From: Mimachlamys varia | Lineage: Eukaryota > Mollusca > Bivalvia > Pectinida > Pectinidae | Direction of reading: 5' to 3' | Assembly (NCBI GenBank): GCA_947623455.1 | Contig: OX392527.1 | Span: 6,072,001-6,136,000, forward strand | DNA length: 64,000 nucleotides | Shown here: in pieces, positions 11,091-22,194 of the stretch | Numbering within the stretch: position 1 is the stretch's first letter | How the letters are laid out: the number at the start of each line of letters is the position of its first letter | Notes under the pieces: model-generated | Told to the model about the DNA's origin: nothing | The model's input: only the letters and a program-made list of their open reading frames with translations | The model's database searches: none | Made by a program: the position numbers and the translations under genes

Positions 11091-12508
11091 TCAGATCTCG
11101 GTATTTGGTCTAACGTCTGACCTTGGTGGTTGGTATAACGTCTGACCTTGGTGGTTGGTCGAACGTCAGTTCTTAGTTGTTGGTCTAACGTCAGTTCTTG
11201 GTTGTTGGTCTAACGTCAGTTCTTGGTGGTAAGTATAACGTCAGTTCTTGGTGGTTAGTTTAACGTCAGTTTTTGGTTGTTGGCCTAACGTCAGTTCTTG
11301 GTTGTTGGTCTAACGTCAGTTCTTGGTTGTTGGTCTAACGTCAGTTCTTGGTGGTTGGTCTAACGTCTGACCTTGGTGTTTGGTCTAACGTCAGTTCTTG
11401 GTTGTTGGTCTAACATCATATCTTGGTGGTTGGTCTAACGTCAGTTCTTGGTGGTTAGTATAACGTCAGTTCTTGGTTGTTGGTCTAACGTCAGATCTTG
11501 GTTGTTGGTCTAACGTCATTTCTTGGTTGTTGGTCTAACGTCAGTTCTTGGTGGTTGGTCTAACGTCTGACCTTGGTGTTTGGTCTAACGTCAGTTCTTG
11601 GTTGTTGGTCTAACGTCAGTTCTTGGTTGTTGATCTAACGTCAGTTCTTGGTTGTTGGTCTAACGTCAGTTCTTGGTAGTTGGTCTAACGTCTGACCTTG
11701 GTGTTTGGTCTAACGTCAGTTCTTGGTGGTTGGTCTAACGTCAGATCTTGGTGGTTGGTATAACGTCTAACCTTGGTGTTTGGTCTAACGTCAGTTCTTG
11801 GTAGTTGGTCTAACGTCTGACCTTGGTGGTTGGTCTAACGTCAGTTCTTGGTGGTTGGTCTAACGTCAGTTCTTGGTTGTTGGTCTAACGTCAGATCTTG
11901 GTTGTTGGTCTAACGTCAGATCTTGGTTGTTGGTCTAACGTCAGATCTTGGTTGTTTGTCTAACGTCAGATCTTGGTGGTTGGTATGACGTCAGATCTTG
12001 GTTGTTGGTCTAACGTCTGATCTTGGTGTTTGGTCTAACGTTAGTTCTTGGTGGTTGGTATAACGTCAGTTCTTGGTTGTTGGTATAACGTCAGTTCTTG
12101 GTGGTTGGTATCAGTTCTTGGTGGTTGGTATAACGTAAGTTCTTGGTGGTTGGTATAACGTCAGTTCTTGGTGGTTGGTATAACGTCAGTTCTTGGTGGT
12201 TGGTATAACGTCAGCTCTTGGTGGTTGGTATAACGTCAGTTCTTGGTGGTTGGTATAACGTCAGTTCTTGGTGGTTGGTATAACGTAAGTTCTTGGTGGT
12301 TGGTATAACGTCAGTTCTTGGTGGTTGGTATAACGTCAGTTCTTGGTGGTTGGTATAACGTCAGTTCTTGGTGGTTGGTATAACGTCAGTTCTTGGTGTT
12401 TGGTCTAACGTTAGTTCTTGGTGGTTGGTATAACGTCAGTTCTTGGTTGTTGGTCTAACGTCTGGTCTTGGTTGTTTGTCTAACGTCTGGTCTTGGTGGT
12501 TGGTATAA
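11091..12508. repeat. 25 bp minisatellite, about 56 copies
   Basis: The unit is 'tggtctaacgtcagttcttg' plus 'gttgt', with variants tggtata/tggtcta and gttgt/gtggt. The right third (about 12030-12400) is dominated by the tggtata/gtggt variant, so the array has been locally homogenised. It ends directly against a Penelope-like element. Confidence 0.95.
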
Positions 12509-12519
12509 CGTCATAACTT

Positions 12520-14780
12520 CTCGAAGAGTGAGCATCTTCTGCTTCATCGACGACACCCGCCATGTAAAATCTTCGTCACATCAAAGTAAACATCAAGTCC
12601 TCAATCTGAGCACCGAGTCATATATCCTTGTCAATCATAACAAGGAAGCACACTAATGAGCATACTCGAAAACGTCTTCCTTCATATCACACAAAGATAC
12701 AACATATTTCTCCATGGGACAAAGAAGGCGACCATAAAACTTTCTCATACATTTTTGTAGTTCTGATCAACCTGCATCTCTAGTACGTTTGTTTGTCAGC
12801 AGCAGACACTTATCACAAACATCTCGATATTTAGAGCAAGTCCTAGAATAAAGAAACAACTGCGACAGAATGGAATGTTCACGATAAGAAAATTGAAATC
12901 CGTCAAGTTTATCGTATAGTAGTAATTAAGCTGTCCATAGTTCAAATAGAGTTCGAGATAAGCTGTTGAGTTTGTTGTGTCCTTTATTTCAAGTTCAGTA
13001 GGATATAAACGATCGATGTGGTCAGCACACTAATTGATGTTTATAGACATGGCATCGTCTATATACCTGAAAGTAAAATTGAAAGATTTGGCAAGGTTTT
13101 TAGCTCACCTGGCCCTATGGGCTAAGTGAGCTTATGCGATGGTGTGGCGTCCGTCCGTCAACTTTTTCCTTTAAACGACTTCTTCTGAAATACCGAAAGG
13201 CCTAGTGACATGATATTTGGCTGGTAGCTTCCTTGGATGAAGCCAAATTAAATTTGCAAGCGAAAATGGCATTGTCTTACAAGGTCACAGGGGTAAAATA
13301 TGTTTAAATCTTAACATGTTGTTCTGAATGCCTTTCCACAAATATAGCCTTGTATAAAAACAAACACAAGTCAGCTAATAGCGGGGCACAGTTTGTTCCC
13401 ATAGGAATGCCAACATTCAGCTGTAGATTCTTTCCTCCAAATTCAACGAAAATATCGTCAACCAGGAATTCAATCATTTGACTATATCTTCTACAGTATA
13501 TTTCATCTTAGCCTTTTTTGTGTTATTCACAAAGTTTATTCCAAGATAGCTCACTACCATATATTTGTATTGTCATCCGCCTTTTGGAAAAAACAAAAAG
13601 AAATTTAGAAGGGGATGCTCAGGATTGATCAAAAGATCTTCCGAGCTTTTCACATTCACATCCCATTAATTTCACTTCTACACAGGTACTGATGAAAGCT
13701 TGGTTGATATATAAGCAGAGCCAGCGATAAAACGTAGCTTATTACGATCCTTGTGTAGTTTCGGTATCCAATAAAGACTGGAGGTAAGTCAGCGTCTTGC
13801 TCATTAACCGGTATCTCGAAATATTGCAATACTAAAAAGCCGGTCAGTGTGCATGTAGGGTTACCTAGGTTATCAAGCTGGCCTAGTTCTTTTTGCAGGC
13901 AATCAATGTGATAGAGTTACAAACAATTATCAAACTTATAGATGCTTTGTCTGCAGACACAATCACATTCTTATCGTGTAGATGTGTAGATGTTGCTCGA
14001 ACAGCGTGGTTAAGAAATATCGACTTGTGTTTAGTTTTCATTTGTAACGCAAACTGCTTATTCCTTTCGGAATACCAGACCTGAGTCTATACGGATCCTA
14101 ACACATTCCAATTGATGGATGGAGTCTCTCGATACTTTGGACCTGTCATAAAAACCTCCCGCCGCTTTATGTTGGGATTACTTTTAAGATTACCAGTTAC
14201 TATGTGTCCAGCTGGACCATAGCAATGTGGAGGTCTATATGCAACTGTTAAAGTGTTTGCTTGTACAATGTAATTGAAAAAAACTTTGGTGCAATAGGTA
14301 CAGAATAACTGTAGGAAATAATTGGAGTACTTGTATATATAGCGGAAGAACGGTGGTATGTTAGCTCGAACAGGTTTTTGGTGTAAGATATTGCTGATGT
14401 CAATCCTCAACTCTTATTTGCAAATTCTTCTTTCTTGAAATGTCGAGTCGATGGTGCCTGTTGTCTGTCTATTCGAACAGGCTTAAAAAGTCGAATTTCT
14501 GTCAATAATCATATGGAGCTCGACGCTGGTTTCCACAGGTCATCCGGCATTGTTTCGAGTCCTGTTCGTAAAGCAGTCCAGGGAAGTGCATACAACGTCG
14601 TCCTGACGTGGTATACACCATAAGAAGCCAAAGGCTTAGTCCCTGACCGGTTTGCCGAGCGTCTATAAATAACTGCCAAGTAAACAAAAAAGTAAACTAA
14701 TTGTCCTATTAAAGTATTCCACCAGGTCTTCAAACTTAATATTGTATTCTGTCGGACTATTATACTGTCGATGTCCATGA
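12520..14780 (-). mobile_element. Penelope-like retroelement copy A, decayed, with a nested repeat
   Basis: Read on the - strand, pieces of a Penelope-like reverse transcriptase are visible. An N-terminal open frame at 14509-14778 includes 'ILSLKTWWNTLIGQL'; 14087-14410 includes 'ISNILHQKPVRANIP'; the region around 13370-13440 reads VGIPMGTNCAPLLADL, the palm-domain B motif region. The 3' end near 12530 codes the MAGV.DE-type tail shared with the other copies. Frames are broken by stops and frameshifts, so it is inactive. The element is interrupted at about 13102-13340 by a bivalve dispersed repeat. Assignment to the Penelope-like group rests on the shared 'IPKLHK.PY' and 'RYIDDVLS' motifs of the sister copies. 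Confidence 0.8.
13102..13340. mobile_element. Bivalve dispersed repeat nested in Penelope copy A
   Basis: It starts 'agctcacctggccctatggg' and contains 'gtccgtccgtcaac', 'ggcattgtcttacaaggtca' and 'caggggtaaaatatg'. The flanking Penelope sequence ('ggcaaggtttt' left, 'cttgtataaaaacaaacac' right) is nearly continuous in copy B, which shows an insertion of about 240 bp into an older element. Confidence 0.8.
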
Positions 14781-15635
14781 CTAAGAATAAAGACGAAAAC
14801 TAAACCATGAAGCAGTGCTGGGCCTTCAGTGCTTTTGTTTATTTATAATGCGTTAATGACTGCTACATCGAGTCATTCACTCCCTCTCTCACTCCTCTTT
14901 CACCTCCTCTTTCACTCCTCTATCGGAATAATATACAACTGACATGTGGTATAGTAAAAGCTGTTTAATATAGTTTTATTGTATTAACAGGTACATTTAT
15001 AAAACCAACATAATATATACAAAGGTGTCCACAATGATTTCGAGAACTTTAGAGTAATACCGTATACTGACCTGTATCCCAGTGGGTGAGCTGCCTGCTT
15101 TATAATCTATAGATCTGGGGCTTGGGTATGTATATATATCGTTTACAAATCTTTCCTTAAGTTAATGGACATGTAATCTCAATTAAAAAAAAAAGACTAA
15201 GCACGAAAGCTTGGACACGTCAAGTGCGACTGTTGCTTTGCTAGGTATTTTGTTTAAACAACCTATTTATTTCTTGTAAAACCTTTGTAGTTATCATATC
15301 GTACTAAGACAGCGAGCCGTGTAACATGTCAAGGTAAGTACCCGGAAGGTCAAGGTCAGACCGGGGTCTGTGTATGTAAGCATACCGGGAGTGACAACTT
15401 CTAGACTGCTGACTCCCGGTATGCTTACATCACAAGTATATTCAGCGAGATAAGTGTGGTGACGTATAGCAATGCCATGACGTAATTTTCTTAATGTAAA
15501 GAACAGAGATTGCCATACAATGTAATACTTATGTTTCGTCACTCTTGTGTATCTTAAACAGAGTACTGCTGAGCACTCTCGGGTTAAGGTAATATTTTCT
15601 ACGGTTATATCTGGTATCATCATAGATACCACTAC
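14781..15635. other. No gene seen; contains a perfect inverted repeat
   Basis: Non-coding sequence that may hold the distal 3' flank of the SLC5 gene. A - strand AATAAA (seen as tttatt on the + strand near 15266) is a possible poly(A) signal. The hairpin at 15374-15430 is listed separately. Confidence 0.45.
15374..15430. repeat. Perfect 19 bp inverted repeat with a 19 nt loop
   Basis: Arms 15374-15392 (atgtaagcataccgggagt) and 15412-15430 (actcccggtatgcttacat) are exact reverse complements, separated by 19 nt. The next outward pair does not match. Confidence 0.95.
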
Positions 15636-16040
15636 ACAGGATGTCGAGATACACAGTGTAATTACACAGGATGTCGAGATACACAGTGTAACTTCACAGG
15701 ATATCGAGATACACAGTGTAACAACACAGGATATCGAGATGCACAGTGTAACTACATAGGATGTCGAGATACACAGTGTTACTACACAGGATGTCGAGAT
15801 ACACAGTTTAATTTAATTACACAAGATGATGAGATACACAGTGTAACTACACAGGATGTCGAGATACAGTGTAACTACACAGGATGTCGATATACACAGT
15901 GTAACTACACAGGATGTCGAGTTACACAGTGTAAATACATAGGATGTCGAGATACACAGTATAACTACACAGGATGTCGAGATACAGTGTAACTCAGGAT
16001 GTCGAGATATAGTGTTACTCAGTATGTCGAGATACACAGG
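15636..16040. repeat. 30 bp minisatellite, about 13 copies
   Basis: The unit is 'tacacaggatgtcgagatac' plus 'acagtgtaac', with a few shortened copies. The 30 bp length is a multiple of three, so chance open frames arise on both strands (15547-15759 +, 15813-16037 -). Confidence 0.92.
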
Positions 16041-16700
16041 TCATCTGTTAGTATTTTTGGGCGATGACACCAATATGTACTCTTCAGCACAGATCCCTGC
16101 ATTATACTGATAAAATTCACAATTGTTTGCATATAAAAGGCTTCAGCACAGATACAGTTTTCATCCATTCATTAATTGTTATTATTAATTATCATTTTTT
16201 TTAGTTTTTGTAAGAATTTTACTACTTTCTTGAGAACTACAATGTTACAAATCATAAACATTCCTTTCATTTTCATATTATTTTGATTTTTATAGAAATA
16301 TTCTGGAACGTATTTGTGGCGCATTTGTTTCACACTTCTGACCATACTGGATTTAATTACAAGAGTATAATAACAAAAGAACACCTGATGGTAAGTAAGA
16401 CTAACTTAATCGAGTGTTTCAGGCTTAACACTATCTTTAAAGTACTGGCAAGGCGAAAAGTACTGGCAAGGCGAAAAGTACTGGCAAGGCGAAAAGAAGA
16501 CTTTATACCAGAGACATTCCGTGTGACTGACTTTTATACACAATTTGAAAAAAGAACACGTGTCGATTTTCGATTTATCCGATGAATGTCGAATCTAGTA
16601 TGCTGGAGTAACATGGATGATATTTAAATTTTGAGCAATTGTCTTCAGTAAAAGTATTCGTATCTAAAGTGTAAGGTTTGCCTAGTCGTCGCCCGTACGG
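16041..16700. other. Probable SLC5 3' UTR/flank with a small 18 bp triple repeat
   Basis: It lies immediately 3' of the SLC5 stop codon on the - strand. At 16442-16498 'gtactggcaaggcgaaaa' is repeated three times. No gene is supported. Confidence 0.5.
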
Positions 16701-16799
16701 TCAAGAGGGTATGCCGTTCACACCCGCCATCTCCTGGCCGCTCTTATCCATAAACACCTCAATCTCGTCCCCGGCCGCCTCCTCCTCCTCCTCCTTCAT
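16701..16799 (-). CDS. SLC5-family symporter, last exon (cytoplasmic tail)
   Basis: On the - strand it follows 'taacttgcag' and encodes MKEEEEEAAGDEIEVFMDKS, then GQEMAGVNGIPS and TGA: 32 residues. It is acidic and hydrophilic, as expected of a short C-terminal tail. Phase 0 agrees with the previous exon ending VDYSK. Support comes from splice signals and phase, since tails of this family are not conserved. Confidence 0.85.
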   Translation of the reverse strand: MKEEEEEAAGDEIEVFMDKSGQEMAGVNGIPS

Positions 16800-17239
16800 C
16801 TGCAAGTTAATTTAGTATTGTTATAAACATGGTTTACGGTGCTGGGTATATATACAGTTACATGCAGTATTTATATATTATCAGCTCGTACATTATAACA
16901 AATTAAGCAATACCGATATTTGACAGGAAAAGGTATATACCTTGATATAGATTTTAGATTGACAGGTTCCTGATGTAAGTAAGATGTCATTGTATAGTTT
17001 CCGAGTTAACAAACAATAGTATTAGTCTTCTGTGATTGCAGTTTTGCATATGGAGCAAAATCAAGATCGAGTATCATCGTCAAATATTGTGATATCTAGT
17101 CATTCACCCAGAACAATATAAACTTGCAACTTCATATACATGTAACTTTGCAATTACACAAATAAGTATGATGAAAATGTATAAATTATATAGAGAAATC
17201 GCATTTTGTAGGCATGTTGGAGAGGTTTAAGAACAACCT
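16800..17239. other. SLC5 last intron, no feature
   Basis: AT-rich intron sequence between the last exon and the LINE fragment. Nothing coding is seen. Confidence 0.6.
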
Positions 17240-18060
17240 TATTCATATGACATGACACGTCAGTTTACCCATTGCAAATATGCATATCTGATGTTGGGAA
17301 CTGTCAGTGTTGGTGAACTCATCAATGCGAGCCACAGTGGCCGATATCTTGCCCGGGAGCCTTATAAGGCAGCACAGGGGGAATGCGTTTAAGCTACTTT
17401 CTTGGCGGGACAACCAGGTCGATGTTTCACAGTCGTAGAAAAGGGGACTCATCACACCAGCTTGGATATCTTTATCTTGGTGTTCATTGTCAGCATAGAT
17501 TTGTTTGTGTCAGACTCTTTGACAAGCGGGCCACAGTTGTTGCTGTTTGCCGATACATTCATTCAGCCCAAAGACAGGTCGAAATTTTGGAGCCATGGTA
17601 GGTGAAGTTTTCGACGACTTCATGGTTTTGGTCTCCGATGGAAATGTATGTGGTGCTGCTGATATCTTGCCCCGTGATGTTAGTCTTCTCCAGGCCGATG
17701 GTGAGGTCAACTCCATGTTCGCATCAGAGAAGCAGGTGATGGTACGCTGTAGGTTTCCCAGTGTGGTTTTCCGGATGAGTACCTTTTTCACCCAGGTTGA
17801 ACAGGCTTCCTCACACTGACTGAAGCAACCGGGAGAACATACCAAAGAGTGTTGGGGCCAGAAAGTACCATTGTTTTACACCTCTTTTGACTGGGATGAT
17901 ATGTTCATACTGGACAGTACCGCTAATACTATCATCAAAGGACATGATCATCTCGAGGCGCTTGGGGAGGGGGGCATCTGATGTGTAAAAGAGTGCAGGG
18001 GTCTTCTCGAAAGACCAAGCCTCTGCTCGCGACATTTCTCATGCAGATGCCTTAGGTAGA
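17240..18060 (-). mobile_element. LINE (non-LTR retrotransposon) reverse-transcriptase fragment in the last SLC5 intron
   Basis: In three broken frames on the - strand it keeps the order of a LINE RT C-terminal half. 'MSFDDSISGTVQYE' and 'VKRGVKQWYFLAPTLFGMF' stand where the family has 'GVKQGCVLAPTLFGIF'. Then come a 'YISIGDQNHEVVENFTYHGS' stretch, 'ATTVARLSKRV', 'MSPLFYDCETSTW' (family 'STLLYGCETWT') and 'RQESSLNAFPLCCLIRLPGK' (family 'LNAFHMRCLRRILGI'). Frameshifts and stops make it a dead relic. The short open frames at 17243-18035 are its pieces. Confidence 0.88.
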
Positions 18061-18361
18061 ATGCCATATCGGTTGCCGACCTCGCAGCACTAAAGTCGCA
18101 CGGTGGATCTGGTGCCTAGTCGCCTATTGTTACTATATGCATGTTTAGTAGACCGATATCCATGGATATTTCACATTGTCAGTCACATGGATGCCGCGGA
18201 AATCGTGATCAAAACTTCTTTGATCCTGGCAGTTACGACTCCACTGCTGTAGTTTTCAGGATATACTTTACGACATTGTAGTACATTTTTTCACACCAGG
18301 TTCAGCACGGGACGTTAATACTAAAGATAGCATAATCATAAACCAGACAAAGCTTCCTCAC

Positions 18362-18480
18362 CTTCGAATAGTCGACACCAAATCGTAGAGGCTTACGGAT
18401 TTTCTCTGGTAGAAATGGCATGAAGACATCGAATATTGGACACATGAGTTTAGGGTTGACTGACTTGGGATCTGTTCGAC
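18362..18480 (-). CDS. SLC5-family symporter exon (visible exon 13), C-terminal cytoplasmic region
   Basis: Acceptor 'ccttaacag', donor 'gtgagg'. After two bases that finish a Gly codon it codes RTDPKSVNPKLMCPIFDVFM, PFLPEKIRKPLRFGVDYSK. It follows the last membrane segment ('SFATG') and parallels the SLC5A8-type '..ITG....(D)P.LI.P...' region. It ends in phase 0, joining the acidic last exon. Confidence 0.92.
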
Positions 18481-18534
18481 CTGTTAAGGAATTCACATAA
18501 GTATAGTTACATTTCCACTGCGAGTTCATCTAGT

Positions 18535-18945
18535 TTGTTCGTAGATCGATGAAATTCTCAGGACAGGTAAAAAAAACCTTACCAAATATTTCACTTTCAC
18601 TCTCCATATGTAACAAATAAATCGCTGACTAGTCGATCGATTAACAACTTTTTAGAACTAGAAATCAAAGACACAACAGACTTATCTACATTAGCGTCTT
18701 ATCTCAATCATAACTTAAACTATTACCAAAACGAATAGCCTTCAACTAAACTTTACGATAAACGTAACGATTTTCCCTTTCATGATCGTAACATCTTTAC
18801 TTCTCCTAGCTATTGTATTTACATGTCGCAGCCATTTCGTCATTCTAGAGCTTGCTCTAGACATCAAGATTTTCGTGATTGATGTCGACCACTGACAAAC
18901 TTACGGCTCAGGGGTCAGACAGATGCAAGTTGATGGCGATGACGT
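18535..18945 (+). mobile_element. Penelope-like element fragment F (thumb region)
   Basis: The + strand reads 'TGKKNLTKYFTFTLHM', then 'LELEIKDTTDLSTLASYL', 'TKLYDKRNDFPFHDRN' and 'YMSQPFRHSRAC', matching the stretch after the catalytic motif in this Penelope family. Stops interrupt it and the catalytic YIDD segment is deleted. It lies in the intron between SLC5 exons 12 and 13, antisense to the gene. Confidence 0.8.
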
Positions 18946-19342
18946 AACACACACATTTGCTGCACAATTTAAATTTAGTAATAGATACTGTATGCCGAAA
19001 TAAAAATGAATTAAACTGCATCATACACCTATGAGCAAGTTATACAGTAGCCATCCTGGTCTTATTGAGAAATTGTCGGTATCCTTGTATGATAATTATG
19101 AAGGTGGACTTGAAGTATGCTCATTAGTATGCCTGTTTGTTGAAAATGATGCCTCAGTTCCCATTTAGAGGACGTGACATTTGAGGATTGAACTACATGT
19201 ATATGTCATTATGACAGAGACTTATATAATGAGGACACTTAAATAGGTCTTCAAATTTACCTGTTATAAGGACAAAAACATGTTTGAAACAATGACTTAT
19301 GAGCGATATTATCGCTGATTTACCTGTGGTGATACGACTTAC
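18946..19342. other. SLC5 intron, no feature
   Basis: No coding or repeated structure is supported. Confidence 0.6.
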
Positions 19343-19443
19343 CTGTGGCGAAACTGATTAGGAGTCCTACAGAGACCACGTACAGCATGGCCGTGGCGCT
19401 GTACCACAGGTAGGACAGGGAGTACAGACGCACGAACGGATCC
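19343..19443 (-). CDS. SLC5-family symporter exon (visible exon 12), last membrane segment
   Basis: Acceptor 'tgtcctcag', donor 'gtaagt'. It codes DPFVRLYSLSYLWYSATAML then YVVSVGLLISFAT. The 'LYSLSYLWYSA' motif is diagnostic of SLC5A8/A12/A6-type proteins, just before the last transmembrane helix. Phase is 2 in, 1 out, agreeing with both neighbours. Confidence 0.95.
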
Positions 19444-19786
19444 CTGAGGACAACAAAGTTGTGAGTAAAATTTGGAAATTATGTTTGTATTACATTATAA
19501 ACCACATTATCATGTCACAGAGAAAATATGCCCATTACGTTTAAATAGAATACATCACATCAAACTGAGAGTCATAAAATGTGCCGAATCGTACATACAA
19601 AAGGGAAACATCAGAATTTAACGTTTTCATTTTAAAATATACCAAAATCGCCAACACATCATGGCAAAAATCTGTTTTTAACTAAAAGCCAGTAAAAATG
19701 TAGGACAATGCCAATCCAAAAGTGACTTTACAGTGGTTAAACAGACGCAGTTCATTAACAGAAAATTAAGAGATCACTAAGTGTAC
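19444..19786. other. SLC5 intron, no feature
   Basis: AT-rich intron without repeat or coding signal. Confidence 0.6.
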
Positions 19787-19992
19787 CAGGTTGAGTACTC
19801 CGCCGCAGTAGCGTTACTGAGGATGTCGGGTGGCTGTGTGAAGTTTGTGTAGGACTGCACACGAGTAAGGTTCCAGTTACACCCCGTCATATTGGTGGAG
19901 GAGAAGGTAGACACGGGCGGCTTGTGTACCTGGTATCCTACACCGATCCACAACATAAAGATCAGACCGGACGATACTGCAGTTAGAGCACC
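19787..19992 (-). CDS. SLC5-family symporter exon (visible exon 11), membrane segment and glycosylated loop
   Basis: Acceptor 'cttatgacag', donor 'gtacac'. It starts GALTAVSSGLIFMLWIGVGY (a membrane helix matching family 'GALVGLMAGFAISLWVGIGA'). A loop follows with four N-glycosylation sequons (NMT, NLT, NFT, NAT), ending in ATAAEYSTW. In the family this loop is extracellular and glycosylated. Confidence 0.95.
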
Positions 19993-20252
19993 CTGTCATA
20001 AGGTAGATGAATTTTTAACAATATCATTTATTTTCAGTTACGAGATACAAAAGAAGTTATAAATAACAGCAAATAGACGTTTTTAAAGGATTTTGTTTGT
20101 CACTGACTCTAGCGAGTTTGTTGGACTTTTAGTCTAGTCAATGTTACAATACGTTGAAACAGCCACAGAAAAGTCTGGTTCGCACTTGTCATTGGATTTT
20201 TTTTCTTTTTTTTCCAGAAATATCAGAGTGTTAACATTGAAATCGATCCTAC

Positions 20253-20339
20253 CTTTTGATTGGCCCAAGGGAAGATGATTCCGAGGGTGAACACGCCGAG
20301 TATAGGTCCTCCTAGCATGCCGAACAGGGCCAGGGCTGC
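20253..20339 (-). CDS. SLC5-family symporter exon (visible exon 10)
   Basis: Acceptor 'cttccttacag', donor 'gtagga', 29 codons in phase 0. AALALFGMLGGPILGVFTLG then IIFPWANQK matches the family hallmark '[24 protein letters not shown]'. The first 15 coding bases with the acceptor are repeated upstream in the 20340-20610 array. Confidence 0.96.
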
Positions 20340-20610
20340 CTGTAAGGAAGAGGTGTACTTGTATGTCTATATAGATCAATTGTACCAACCCACAGGGCCA
20401 GGGCTGCCTGTAAGGAACAGGCGTACTTGTATGTCTATATAGATCTAATCAATTGTACCAACCCACAGGGCCAGGGCTGCCTGTAAGGAACAGGTGTACT
20501 TGTATGTCTATATAGATCAATTGTACCAACCCACAGGGCCAGGGCTGCCTGTAAGGAAGAGGTGTACTTGTATGTCTATATAGTTCTAATCAATTGTACC
20601 ATCCCACATA
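20325..20610 (-). repeat. About 67-72 bp tandem repeat, four copies, carrying the exon 10 acceptor
   Basis: The string 'ccagggctgcctgtaaggaa' occurs near 20329 (the real exon) and again near 20396, 20469 and 20538. Read on the - strand each copy holds 'cttacag|gcagccctgg', that is, the acceptor and first 15 exon bases. The spacer contains 'cttgtatgtctatatagat'. Confidence 0.9.
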
Positions 20611-20764
20611 TATAAATTACCATATTATGTCAGAAATGCAAAATGTCATTATATTTACTAATGATGACAGCACAAAATTAAGAGATATTGATGTATAAAA
20701 CGACCCCTAAAATGAATACCCGATAGACATTGCTGTAGACGAGAGGTTGAGAATGTATACATAC

Positions 20765-20832
20765 CTGTAGAACTCCACCAAGCATAGAAGCAACATACGT
20801 CAGGCCAAGGCAGATAAACCCAGACACCAAAG
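20765..20832 (-). CDS. SLC5-family symporter exon (visible exon 9)
   Basis: Acceptor 'gtttcacag', donor 'gtatgt'. It codes LVSGFICLGLTYVASMLGGV then LQ, matching family '[20 protein letters not shown]', a membrane helix. Phase 1 in, 0 out. Confidence 0.95.
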
Positions 20833-21122
20833 CTGTGAAACAGGTAAAAATCATACAATTTACAGATGTAACGACATTTTTATCACACAGTGTAAACACG
20901 TGCCCAAAAAGGACCAATGAAAACAGGCACCATCATTTTCGGACACTGCGCTAACCGTTAGAATAGTAGCACGTGGGTTTCCGACGATAAGGCATCACCG
21001 TAAACTACAAATATCAGTGAATTATTGAATCAGTTCAGGAGTTCCATTTAACACTTTATTTACGATGTATAATGGTATGGTTCTAACTTGGGAGATCAGT
21101 ACAATTGCTGACGAAAACCTAC

Positions 21123-21238
21123 CTATAAGTTTGGATACGTTTGTGGCCTTCGTTTCGTCGAGGTCAGCTACACAGAAGACCTTGACCACGTCCTCCAGTA
21201 GAACAGCCGCAATAGAGTTGAGGCCGGACGATAGAGTA
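21123..21238 (-). CDS. SLC5-family symporter exon (visible exon 8), sodium-site helix end
   Basis: Acceptor 'gttaaaacag', donor 'gtaggt'. With the previous exon it completes GALSTLSSGLNSIAAVLLED, followed by VVKVFCVADLDETKATNVSK. The family motif is '[21 protein letters not shown]'; serines in this helix take part in the conserved Na2 sodium site (established for SGLT-type transporters). A cytoplasmic loop follows. Confidence 0.96.
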
Positions 21239-22194
21239 CTGTTTTAACAAATGGCGGACATTTAAGAACATTGAGTGTCAGAATCAAGCTTCTTTCGTCT
21301 CTATATCCATCACACACTTCTCCCCTAACCCAAATTGATGTGTTTGACTTTATTCAGGATCTGTTTACTGACCAATGTTATGAGATTAAATTACCCGTAA
21401 AGTAAGATGACAACATATTATTACGTACGTACTTAAGGTATAATAAATTAAACAAATGCTATGAAGCTTTCGAGCTTTCTCGCAGACGATTTTTCTTTAT
21501 TTCTTTTATTTTATTTAGCAATACACGTACATAGTTTGCCAACTTTTTCCTTACGTAGTCTAAACATGCCCACTTTAAAAAACCTTGTGATGGCTAAGAA
21601 CAAAAAAACCAAATTATTGGCATACATTTTATTTCTCATTTTGTTTTTGTCTTAACAAGGTCTTTCCCTTGTCGCTTCGCCACGAGCAGTTCAGTTGTCC
21701 AACCATCCTCGATATCCAGGGGTTACGATCCCCTATGTAATCTACAAATGAGTGTGCGGATCGTAACACTTGGCTAGCGAAGATGTTGTCCAACAGACGT
21801 CTACCGCTAGTCCCGCACCGAATTCGATCGTTCGATCTGACGCTATCAGCAATAATGGTATCAGTTGATCAGCCGATAAACTGGCTCCATTCGGCAAATA
21901 CTATTTTATCAATTGACTTTAACATACTTTATAATAACCGATACCTTGGCAATGTCAGTAAGTTATACTTTGCAAAGTCAGCAAGTAAAATAAAAACCAG
22001 TCACTGATTATTCAGTCTCTGATTATTCAGTCTCTGATTATTCAGTCTTGGGGGACATGTTTATTTGACCTACCTACCAAATTAATGAAGGTAAATTCAT
22101 CAAACCAAGGTTTTTGACCTATCCGGTTTGTAACACGCGTTTACAGTGTGAGGCAAGCATAAACTGACATAGTGCTACACTATGTAGCTTCAAT
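21239..22194. other. SLC5 intron, no gene seen
   Basis: AT-rich sequence with a three-copy 16 bp repeat ('ctgattattcagtct') near 22000-22045. Open frames here lack motifs. Confidence 0.55.

Noticed and set aside
17510..17845. 111-codon - strand frame and the + strand frame opposite
   Set aside because: Pieces of the broken LINE reverse transcriptase, not separate genes.
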